Notes under the pieces: model-generated
Told to the model about the DNA's origin: nothing
Seen by the model: only the letters and a program-made list of their open reading frames with translations
Databases searched by the model: none
Origin: a virus
Direction: 5' to 3' (one strand)
IMG/VR virus record: IMGVR_UViG_3300030943_000792
Location: 1 to 27,037 of that record
Length of the DNA stretch: 27,037 nt
Position numbers and translations under genes: made by a program
Shown here: in pieces, positions 1 to 5,254 of the stretch
Position numbering within the stretch: the first letter of the stretch is position 1
Layout of the letters: each line of letters opens with the position of its first letter

Positions 1-165
1 GCCGCTCACTGTGCAGTAGCTCACCGTGCCGCCGCTCACTGTGCAGTAGCTCACCGTGCCGCCGCTCACTGTGCAGTAGCTCACCGTGCCGCCGCTCACT
101 GTGCAGTCGCTCACCGTGCAGCCGCTCACCGTGCAGCCGCTCACCTTGCAGCCGCCCACCGTGCA
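1..165. repeat. 15-bp tandem repeat (30-bp higher-order unit) inside a pentapeptide-repeat gene
   Basis: Eleven consecutive 15-bp units fill this stretch. Positions 1-30, 31-60 and 61-90 are identical 30-bp pairs of units; 91-120 differs at two positions, and the units from 121 to 165 are more diverged. There are no spacers, so this is not CRISPR. Read on the minus strand in the frame of the gene ending here, each unit encodes one five-residue repeat of the type C/G-T-V-S-x. The array continues past the left edge. Near-identity at the DNA level suggests recent expansion by slippage or unequal recombination. Confidence 0.9.
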
Positions 166-312
166 GTAGCGGATTATTATTCCGTATGGGAGATTTTCAC
201 CGGAAATCTCATATTCTACAATTTCCGCACGCTTCCCTTTTGTGGGATCTGCTATCCATTTGGCGTGCTCTTCGAGTATTGCTGTCAGTTCGTTCTTGCT
301 CATCTTTTTCAT
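1..312 (-). CDS. Pentapeptide-repeat protein, partial (C-terminus off the left edge)
   Basis: The frame starts at ATG 312, behind an AAGGAGG Shine-Dalgarno (317-323, 4-nt spacing), and stays open to base 1, giving 104 visible residues. The N-terminal ~25 residues (MKKMSKNELTAILEEHAKW, then a PTKGKRAE-like segment) resemble the helical leader seen in front of many phage and bacterial pentapeptide-repeat proteins (K-x-E-L-x-x-I-L-E-x-H-x-x-W, then KRA). From about residue 50 to the edge the sequence is repeats of five: CTVGG, CKVSG, CTVSG, CTVSD, GTVSY and so on. The central position is Val instead of the usual Leu/Phe, and small or polar Cys/Gly/Thr take the A-D/N positions. Such repeats form right-handed quadrilateral beta-helices. 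Known members include DNA-mimic gyrase protectors, but most have no assigned role and none is inferred here. It is last in a three-gene minus-strand operon, 35 bp after the stop of its upstream neighbour. Confidence 0.75.
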   Translation of the reverse strand, partial: MKKMSKNELTAILEEHAKWIADPTKGKRAEIVEYEISGENLPYGIIIRYCTVGGCKVSGCTVSGCTVSDCTVSGGTVSYCTVSGGTVSYCTVSGGTVSYCTVSG

Positions 313-347
313 GGTGCCTCCTTTCAATACAACGGTTGGTTGGTGCG

Positions 348-584
348 CTACGATCCGAAAGGGTGGCCTGGACCAAAATAGTAGCTAAAATCTTGATTCA
401 GGCGCGCCTTTAATGTTCGCCACGCTTGAGAACAACAAATTCTGATCTGATCGGACGAGGGATTTTCTGGAAGCTCCACAAATTCAGCTTCTCCCTCTTG
501 AATGTTTGGACCAAGTAGAGCAAATGCGCAATTGCCATCTACTCCGAGTGCTGCCCGTTCGTACAAAATTCCGTCAATTTCCAT
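348..584 (-). CDS. Hypothetical small protein, 78 aa
   Basis: I do not recognise this protein. The start chosen is ATG 584 (MEIDGILYERAALGVDGNCA...), with AGGAG ten bases upstream. A longer frame back to 659 overlaps the upstream gene and lacks a better ribosome-binding site. The product is 78 residues, mixed hydrophobic and acidic, with no signal peptide, membrane segment or repeats. The segment DQIRICCSQAWRTLKARL looks like an amphipathic helix and carries two adjacent cysteines. It lies between two other small minus-strand genes (28 bp and 35 bp gaps), so it is probably part of the same transcript from the promoter at 867-895. Small unassigned genes transcribed away from the morphogenesis block are common in early or accessory regions of tailed phages. 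Confidence 0.6.
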   Translation of the reverse strand: MEIDGILYERAALGVDGNCAFALLGPNIQEGEAEFVELPENPSSDQIRICCSQAWRTLKARLNQDFSYYFGPGHPFGS

Positions 585-612
585 GGTGTTTATGCTCCTC
601 TCAATGTGCTGG

Positions 613-834
613 TTATGCTGTGAGTTCTGACAAAAGATCGTCATCACTGATTTCGTCAAGCATGGCAGTAGGTGTCATGCCCAGAAACCGATACTCGGCT
701 TCCAGTTCCTTCTCAGCGGCCTTGACCTCACGGGAGCGGAAATCAACTTCACACGAAGTGGTTGCGGCGCTAAGCCGTGCCTTTTCACGCTGGAGACGTT
801 CGTAGATGGCCACTAAGTGCGAAGTGTCAGTCAT
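613..834 (-). CDS. Hypothetical small coiled-coil protein, 73 aa
   Basis: ATG 834 (MTDTSHLVAIYERLQREKARL...) is preferred over the upstream ATG at 861 because CAGGAG lies 5 bases in front of it, and because the predicted transcription start from the promoter at 867-895 would fall near 860. The 73-residue product is strongly helical and charged. Residues ~10-50 (ERLQREKARL, then REVKAAEKELEAEY) read as a coiled coil, followed by a short C-terminal acidic segment (DEISDDDLLSEL). There is no enzyme motif. It is the first gene of the minus-strand operon. The function is unknown; the shape resembles many small phage early proteins, but no specific family can be named. Confidence 0.65.
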   Translation of the reverse strand: MTDTSHLVAIYERLQREKARLSAATTSCEVDFRSREVKAAEKELEAEYRFLGMTPTAMLDEISDDDLLSELTA

Positions 835-866
835 GTTTTCTCCTGTACTGCTCATCAACAATTACA

Positions 867-895
867 AATATACTCTATGACTACATTGATGTCAA
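867..895 (-). promoter_or_regulatory. Strong sigma70-type promoter for the minus-strand operon
   Basis: On the minus strand TTGACA (890-895) is followed by a 17-nt spacer and TATATT (867-872). This is a perfect -35 and a five-of-six -10 at the ideal distance. Transcription would start near 860, about 26 nt before ATG 834. The -35 lies in TTGACATCAA, a 10-bp inverted repeat with a 2-bp centre (TTGA/TCAA arms), which could be a repressor site. I see no equally good forward promoter in the rest of the AT-rich 862-1079 gap between the divergent genes. Confidence 0.75.
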
Positions 896-1079
896 TAGGT
901 TCATGTAAATAATTATGATTTATTTTTAAGGTAGAATGTAGCGAGATAAACTACTGCTAAATAGATGATTATGAGCTGATTACATAAACGTATCGGTACT
1001 CCTTATTGACGCATAGCGACACGCTTCAACTTGTTTTGTGCTATCTATAGATATACGTGCTACTTGGAGATGATTATCC

Positions 1080-1547
1080 ATGATATATCCAGATGAAAAG
1101 GAATGGGAGAACGGTCCAGAAGCGGTAAGATCCCTCAGGACAAACAAAATGATCGAGGGGATCATAGAAGGTAAAACAGCGTCTCAGTCGGCTCAGTTGG
1201 CAGGTTTCGGTCCCGCTGCGTGCAGAACTCCATGGAAATTAATCCCTCCCGATGAAATGCGGTCACGATTCCAGCAAATAGCTGAAAAGAAGGGGCTTAC
1301 ATTAGATAAGATCGGCGACAAGATAAGCTCTCACTTAAACGCTAGAGCGAGTTATGTTGATAAAGATGAAGGGCTTATACAATCTAATGTCCCTGATTAC
1401 AAGGTGCAGCAAAAGGCTTTAGATCAGCTCACTACCTTATTAGGTATGCAGGACGCAAGCAAGGTGGCACAGGGTGGCTCTACGATCAGTTTGAGCATAT
1501 CTGGGCCTGCTGCTGATCGTCTGGCTGCGATGCTGAGCGGAGAGTAA
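1080..1547 (+). CDS. Putative terminase small subunit-like protein, 155 aa
   Basis: Small terminase subunits bind phage DNA and hand it to the large subunit for cutting and packaging. The visible support is moderate. Residues ~27-50 (IIEGKTASQSAQLAGFGPAAC) look like the N-terminal helix-turn-helix of the family. Residues ~75-125 (TLDKIGDKISSHLNAR, then VPDYKVQQKALDQLTTLLGM) match the family's pattern of a helical oligomerisation core ending in a 'pDyktq..Al..l..LlG' segment. Length is normal for the family. ATG 1080 has GGAG ten bases upstream. It is separated from the large subunit (3000) by ~1.45 kb of small genes, which is less usual than direct adjacency. It could instead be another helix-turn-helix DNA-binding protein. 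Confidence 0.6.
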   Translation: MIYPDEKEWENGPEAVRSLRTNKMIEGIIEGKTASQSAQLAGFGPAACRTPWKLIPPDEMRSRFQQIAEKKGLTLDKIGDKISSHLNARASYVDKDEGLIQSNVPDYKVQQKALDQLTTLLGMQDASKVAQGGSTISLSISGPAADRLAAMLSGE

Positions 1548-1555
1548 GCAAGCGC

Positions 1556-1641
1556 GTTATACAGTATTTGAGCATTTGTTATACGATTTTGGTTGCCTTG
1601 TTATACGTTTTGCTGTATAACGTTATACAGAGGCGTTATAC
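1556..1641 (+). promoter_or_regulatory. Array of GTTATAC boxes at 22-bp period; probable operator of the ribbon-helix-helix gene
   Basis: GTTATAC occurs at 1556, 1578, 1600, 1622 and 1635, plus one inverted copy (GTATAAC) at 1615-1621. The first four direct copies are spaced exactly 22 bp apart, close to two helical turns, so they present the same DNA face. The inverted copy and the copy at 1622 make a perfect 18-bp palindrome, CTGTATAACGTTATACAG (1613-1630). The last copy sits between the Shine-Dalgarno (AGAGG, 1629-1633) and ATG 1642. Clustered short boxes with helical phasing are typical of cooperative binding by ribbon-helix-helix dimers, and the next gene encodes such a protein, so autoregulation is the simplest inference. 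An iteron-like role cannot be excluded. Confidence 0.8.
1593..1621 (+). promoter_or_regulatory. Predicted promoter embedded in the operator array
   Basis: TTGCCT (1593-1598, four of six consensus bases) is followed by a 17-bp spacer and TATAAC (1616-1621, five of six). The -10 lies inside the left arm of the 18-bp palindrome, and a GTTATAC box falls in the spacer, so binding to the array would occlude RNA polymerase. Transcription would begin around 1628, leaving a short leader before ATG 1642. The prediction is by eye only. Confidence 0.5.
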
Positions 1642-2076
1642 ATGAGCAAATTGATAGCGATACGTATACCCGACGATCTGTCTGACAGGGTGGATTCCCG
1701 GTGTGTTGTGCGCAAGCAGAGCAGGACAGATGTATTGATTGAGGCAATCGAGCGGGGATGGACAATAGATGACCCCGTAGTAATCAACCGTCCAGATGGT
1801 AGCGCTACTTATTGTGTGCAGAGCGAGGTACATCCATCAGACGCAAAATACGCGGAGATCTCATCTATTCCACGGCCAACCATAGACGATCTACGCTCCA
1901 TCTGCGCTGGCAACCTCCCCCACGGCGTGCATTCGGTTTACGAGCCTGAGCCGGATGTGACGCCCAGGTGCTGCGAGTGTGATCGCACCATGATAGGCAA
2001 GGCAATCAAGGGGCGCGGCGTAGTGTGGGCGTGCGCTGATAGCGGCTGTGCTATGCACGGCAGGGAGCAAAAGTAA
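1642..2076 (+). CDS. Ribbon-helix-helix DNA-binding regulator with C-terminal Cys-rich (zinc-ribbon-like) tail
   Basis: Residues 1-42 fit the ribbon-helix-helix (Arc/CopG/MetJ) fold: a short beta strand with alternating residues (KLIAIRIP), helix A (DDLSDRVDSRCVV), a turn with R24-K25-Q26-S27-R28, and helix B (TDVLIEAIERGW). These proteins dimerise and insert the beta ribbon into the major groove. The 100-residue extension is unusual for this fold; it ends in CCEC at 110-113 and C131-x4-C136-x2-H139, spacing that could hold one zinc. The gene starts directly behind the phased GTTATAC array, with AGAGG as Shine-Dalgarno. Its stop overlaps the next start by one base, so the downstream small genes are probably co-regulated. 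Likely a transcriptional autorepressor; the target set beyond its own promoter is not visible. Confidence 0.75.
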   Translation: MSKLIAIRIPDDLSDRVDSRCVVRKQSRTDVLIEAIERGWTIDDPVVINRPDGSATYCVQSEVHPSDAKYAEISSIPRPTIDDLRSICAGNLPHGVHSVYEPEPDVTPRCCECDRTMIGKAIKGRGVVWACADSGCAMHGREQK

Positions 2077-2258
2077 TGAGACGAAAAGAAGTAGTGGATA
2101 AGATGGAGCGAATACTGGCTTATCGTGGTGGCTGTACCCTGCGTGTAGACGATAAAGTGTATGCGGCTGCGATTAAATTTCTCCTAGAAGAGATTGAGCG
2201 CGTGGAGCATACTATGATCCAAGCCTTGCATGACAAAGTACAAAAGGGGAATAAATGA
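2076..2258 (+). CDS. Hypothetical small helical protein, 60 aa
   Basis: The start codon shares one base with the stop of the regulator gene (TAATG), and GGGAG lies ~10 bases upstream, which supports translational coupling. The product is 60 residues and predominantly helical, with a central RGGCTLRVDDKVYAAAIKFLL and a charged C-terminal helix (EEIERVEHTMIQALHDK). It has no membrane segment, signal peptide or recognisable motif. I do not recognise the family. Its position in a run of overlapping tiny genes behind the ribbon-helix-helix regulator suggests an accessory or regulatory cassette rather than a virion component. Confidence 0.55.
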   Translation: MRRKEVVDKMERILAYRGGCTLRVDDKVYAAAIKFLLEEIERVEHTMIQALHDKVQKGNK

Positions 2259-2452
2259 AACCGGGAGAGATCAAGGTAATAAACGGCAAGATATATGGGA
2301 TGTGCTCCCAGTGTGAGAGCATCGTACGCATAGATAAACCTCTGATCGGATCGCTGCATCTTTGCTCTAATACTCCCCCTGAGCAGACTGCACTACAGAT
2401 TCAAGGACAACGAGAGCACCCGCATGAATACGGGATGCTGGGAAGGATTTGA
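2255..2452 (+). CDS. Hypothetical small protein with Cys-x2-Cys knuckle, 65 aa
   Basis: ATGA overlap with the upstream gene and a purine-rich AAAGGGG site fix the start. The 65-residue product has C17-x2-C20 and H35-x-C37, enough for a small single-zinc knuckle (MCSQCESIVRIDKP...SLHLC). The C-terminal third (PPEQTALQIQGQREHP) is polar and probably unstructured. No family is recognised. Like the tail of the regulator two genes upstream, it is a small Cys-bearing protein, so the cassette contains at least two candidate zinc-binding products. Function unknown. Confidence 0.55.
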   Translation: MKPGEIKVINGKIYGMCSQCESIVRIDKPLIGSLHLCSNTPPEQTALQIQGQREHPHEYGMLGRI

Positions 2453-2454
2453 AT

Positions 2455-2541
2455 ATGCTGATTGTAGAGATATATGCAGTAGTATGTTTGGCTATGGTCG
2501 TTGGCGTGATTGTGCGCAACACAATCCGTCCGGAGTTGTAG
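2455..2541 (+). CDS. Small single-pass membrane protein, 28 aa
   Basis: A short frame begins two bases after the previous stop. AAGGA lies seven bases before the ATG, which is as good a ribosome-binding site as any in the window. The product is MLIVEIYAVVCLAMVVGVIV followed by RNTIRPEL: about 20 hydrophobic residues, then an Arg-containing tail. This predicts a single transmembrane helix with its C-terminus in the cytoplasm. At 28 residues it is below most gene-calling cut-offs. Phage proteins of this kind include holin or antiholin-like and host-membrane-acting peptides, but nothing here identifies which. Close coupling and a clean hydrophobic profile are the reasons to believe it is real. 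Confidence 0.5.
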   Translation: MLIVEIYAVVCLAMVVGVIVRNTIRPEL

Positions 2542-2850
2542 CAATCCACACTTGCACATCTAATCAACCCCTAGCGCGTCTGTCTACCCTATATGCTCAC
2601 AGCAGGCAGGCGCGTATGATTGAGTGTGAAAGCTAGGTTGGAGTCCCAGTCGAGGCCACCGGGGTGCCCTAACCCTGCCGGTAGCTGATGGTAACGGATG
2701 AAATTTGAAGTGGTTCCACACGCGACACGAAACAATTCAATGGGCCATGGCTAGCATATGAAAAACCATAGATGCTGTGTGGTAAAGTGTTGATGTAGAA
2801 AAAATTTGCACCAAAAAATCTGGCGCGTTATGATGGTGTTTAGGTGATGT
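2542..2850. other. 309-bp stretch without a convincing gene
   Basis: All frames here are broken or lack ribosome-binding sites. There is an imperfect GC-rich hairpin around 2660-2685 (ACCGG...CCGGT arms with inner GGT/ACC pairs), without a T-tract. The last ~100 bases are AT-rich with A-runs (from about 2796) and could hold a promoter for the terminase cluster, but no -35/-10 pair stands out. The region lies just upstream of the terminase block, where packaging signals (cos or pac) are often found; nothing in the sequence proves one. Confidence 0.4.
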
Positions 2851-3000
2851 ATGGCAAAGGCGATGCGGGAATCGAAGGAGACGCCAAAGATGGAGGCGCG
2901 TTCTCATAGTGCTCAGTTCTTGAAGTCGGCAGTAGCGGCTAAGGTGGGGAAGAAGTCTCCGGGCCTTGGGGATGCTGTTCGTGGCATGAAGAAGAAATAG
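2851..3000 (+). CDS. Hypothetical basic 49-aa protein upstream of the large terminase
   Basis: The frame starts at ATG 2851 with TAGGTGA 4 bases upstream and ends in a TAG whose final G is the first base of the terminase GTG start. The 49-residue product (MAKAMRESKETPKMEARS... to ...GDAVRGMKKK) is rich in Lys and Arg with few acidic residues and no hydrophobic core segment. It is likely nucleic-acid-associated or partly disordered. I do not recognise it. The one-base overlap with the terminase start suggests its translation may deliver ribosomes to the terminase gene, which lacks a good Shine-Dalgarno of its own. Tiny basic genes beside terminase are seen in several phage groups, but no specific role is claimed. 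Confidence 0.55.
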   Translation: MAKAMRESKETPKMEARSHSAQFLKSAVAAKVGKKSPGLGDAVRGMKKK

Positions 3001-4760
3001 TGCAAATAACCGAGAAGAACATAGGCCGGTACCTTGAATGGTGGCATAAGGAGAGACACCTTGCGCGCACGGATTTGGTGTGGTTATCGAATAATGTTCT
3101 TGGTTACCCGGATGTTTCTGATCGTGTGCATGGCCCTATTATCGAAGCGCTGCAAAAATTTCCTGGTGCGATTGAATCACATAAAACGGTAGACGACTAC
3201 CGGCAGGCTATGGGAGGGAGGGTTCTTTGGGAGCCAAGATGCAAGATGGAGTTGCTTCCTCCTAACCATGGATTTGAGCAAAGCAGAGACAATCTTATCC
3301 TGTTCCCTCGTGGCCACATCAAAACTACAATCGTTTCAGTGGCGCACTCGATTCAGTGGATTCTAAACTACCCAAACGTCAGGATTCTGGGAACAACAGC
3401 GACCGAGACGCTGATTACCAGTATCGTACTTGAGATTCGCAACCACTTCATCCTGAATGACCAACTTCGACTTTTGTTTCCTGAACTGTGCCCACAGGCG
3501 AAGGATGGGAAGATCCCAGAGTTTGGTAATCTGAGCGGGTTCACCTGCCCGGCAAGAGATAACAACAACAAGAAACTAGGCCCTGGTGGAAAGGAACCAA
3601 CGTTTCTTGCTTCAACTGTTGGTTCTGCGATCACCGGATACCATGGTGACGTTCAGAAAAGTGACGATCTTGTTGAAAAGATTAACTCTTCTAGCCAAAA
3701 CGGAATAGATGACGTGATTCGCCATGCTGGTTCGATGGGCGATTTGCTGGAGAAGTACAATACAGACGACCACGAGAAGCCCTTGAAGGGGTGGACAGAC
3801 ATGGTCGGGACCCCTTGGGATTTTTCCGATCTGTATCAGGTGCGCCGCAACCACCACGCGGAGCAGATTACCAAAGGGCTAAAGCCGTCATTCAATCTTG
3901 TGGTAAGAAGTGCCGCCCCGAACTGGCCAGATGGCCCTTTCCTGTGGCCGGAGCGCATGGGATACACAGCTCTCAAGGAAATTGAAGACGATCCCATGAA
4001 GGGTCCAGCGCAGCTCGCGGCGCAGTATCTCATGAACCCTATCGTAGCTGGACAAGGGCTGATTGATGATGTAAAGCAGTTGATCTGGACTCCTGAAAAG
4101 ATCATGGACCAACTTTTGCCTAGGATGAGCCTGTATGCGGCTCTTGATGTAGCTGGTATGGAAGACGTTAAGGGAAACGATTCTGATTTTACTGTACTTA
4201 CGGTGGGCGGTTTTGCAAACGCTAGACTCTACATTCCATTCATGCTGTATGGTAGACCTCCAGTTGAGGAGGTAATTGAATGGATATTCAGCGTTTTCGA
4301 TAAGTATCCTGGAATCATAAAGCTAAAGATCCAAAAACAGGCTCTTGAGAGAGTTTTGCTGTCAAATCTTCGTCGAGAAATGAGCAAACGTGGAAGATTT
4401 TTGCCTATAGATGCTCAACCGGCAGATAATCAGCAGTCAAAAAAGTCTAAAATCAGAGGGTTACGCCCTTGGTTCCAAGGTGGGAATATACGTTTTTCTG
4501 ATTCTTTGCCATATAGAACGGCAATCGAGACTGAAATAAAGGGATTCCCAAAATACAGGCATGATGACATACTGGATACGCTTACTGATCTCATGAACGA
4601 AGGTAAAAGCGTGAATTCAGGTGTTTTAAGTAATAGGGTTGAGGCGTACGCTGTTACTAGCACGTTTCATGACCCAATTTCATTGATTCTTGCCGAACAT
4701 TATCAAGATGAAGACCAGTTTTATCCAAAGGTCGATAGAGATACAGGATTCCCGGCGTGA
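3000..4760 (+). CDS. Terminase large subunit (packaging ATPase and nuclease)
   Basis: This is the motor that translocates phage DNA into the prohead and cuts it. The 586-residue length is normal. A Walker A-type P-loop is visible at residues ~102-110 (FPRGHIKTT, with Lys108), preceded by a Q/R-rich segment. The segment after 'FLASTVGSAITGYHGD' (~202-217) ends in D222-D223, the usual site of the Walker B acids. The C-terminal RNase H-like nuclease domain shows ALDVAG (D383), a nearby DSDFT (D395/D397) and HDDILD (D522/D523) as candidate metal-binding acids. The start is GTG 3000, overlapping the stop of the small basic gene; no better start is evident. It is followed by portal and capsid genes, the canonical order. 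Phages with this 'RGHxKT' style of P-loop often package podovirus-type genomes. Confidence 0.92.
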   Translation: MQITEKNIGRYLEWWHKERHLARTDLVWLSNNVLGYPDVSDRVHGPIIEALQKFPGAIESHKTVDDYRQAMGGRVLWEPRCKMELLPPNHGFEQSRDNLILFPRGHIKTTIVSVAHSIQWILNYPNVRILGTTATETLITSIVLEIRNHFILNDQLRLLFPELCPQAKDGKIPEFGNLSGFTCPARDNNNKKLGPGGKEPTFLASTVGSAITGYHGDVQKSDDLVEKINSSSQNGIDDVIRHAGSMGDLLEKYNTDDHEKPLKGWTDMVGTPWDFSDLYQVRRNHHAEQITKGLKPSFNLVVRSAAPNWPDGPFLWPERMGYTALKEIEDDPMKGPAQLAAQYLMNPIVAGQGLIDDVKQLIWTPEKIMDQLLPRMSLYAALDVAGMEDVKGNDSDFTVLTVGGFANARLYIPFMLYGRPPVEEVIEWIFSVFDKYPGIIKLKIQKQALERVLLSNLRREMSKRGRFLPIDAQPADNQQSKKSKIRGLRPWFQGGNIRFSDSLPYRTAIETEIKGFPKYRHDDILDTLTDLMNEGKSVNSGVLSNRVEAYAVTSTFHDPISLILAEHYQDEDQFYPKVDRDTGFPA

Positions 4761-4780
4761 AGGAGTGATAAAGTGATCCT

Positions 4781-5254
4781 ATGGTAACGGTAGATTCGAA
4801 TGCCCCTCCTCCGATGGCTGCAAGCAAGGCTACAGATGCAAATTCAGCTCCCCCACTTGGAGGGTTTGAGCAGCGAACCAGTGAGGGAATTCCCCTATCT
4901 CCTGGAGAGTGGTCGGCAGACGAAGCCAAACGTATAGTTCTGGGAGATTTCAATCGGGCAGCGGCAGACAGGTCTACCAATTATGAAACAAAGTGGCAGA
5001 ATGCCGCAAGCATCTACTCAGCGGTACGTAATGGAGAAAAATTTTGGGATGGATCGCGTACTCCTCGCGCCAATATGCAGATTTGGCACGCTTTCACCCA
5101 GGTAAATGCACTTCGCCCACAATTGATTGACGCTATTTGTGGAGCGGATCTCGATTTCAATCACCCAGATTCAGCAAGTTCGTGCTTTGATGCAAAGCCA
5201 AATGAGTTCTCTTGGCGGTCTTGTAAAGTTCCAGACATTCCGCTATTGCGTTGA
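4781..5254 (+). CDS. Portal protein, N-terminal fragment (frame broken)
   Basis: The portal is the dodecameric ring through which DNA enters and leaves the head. This frame gives the N-terminal part. After a Pro/Ala-rich leader, the segment from ~66 to 124 (NYETKWQNAASIYSAVRNGEKFWDG..., IWHAFTQVNALRPQLIDAICG) matches portal N-termini, which combine a W...Y...W-G helix pair with a 'v..v.p.l...l' helix. It then diverges into nonsense-like residues and stops at 5254. The correct continuation is in the frame one base later, so the shift must lie between 5127 (just after a stop in the second frame) and 5251. The homopolymers CCC (5164-5166) and TTT near 5154 are the nearest indel-prone places. The AGGAG at 4761-4765 lies 15 bases before ATG 4781, longer than usual. 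Confidence 0.75.
   Translation: MVTVDSNAPPPMAASKATDANSAPPLGGFEQRTSEGIPLSPGEWSADEAKRIVLGDFNRAAADRSTNYETKWQNAASIYSAVRNGEKFWDGSRTPRANMQIWHAFTQVNALRPQLIDAICGADLDFNHPDSASSCFDAKPNEFSWRSCKVPDIPLLR

Noticed and set aside
1-165. Possible CRISPR array at the left edge
   Set aside because: The 15-bp units are directly adjacent with no spacers and encode an in-frame pentapeptide array on the minus strand.
2620-2685. tRNA-like T-arm (GGTTGGAGTCCC) in the gene-free stretch
   Set aside because: The loop is TTGGAGT rather than TTCGAxT, the stem has a mismatch, and no matching acceptor or anticodon arm could be built.
2745-2760. Overlapping CCATGG, GCTAGC and CATATG sites that look like a cloning-vector start region
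   Set aside because: No further vector sequence, tag or promoter follows; the surrounding sequence is consistent with phage DNA, so it is probably coincidence.
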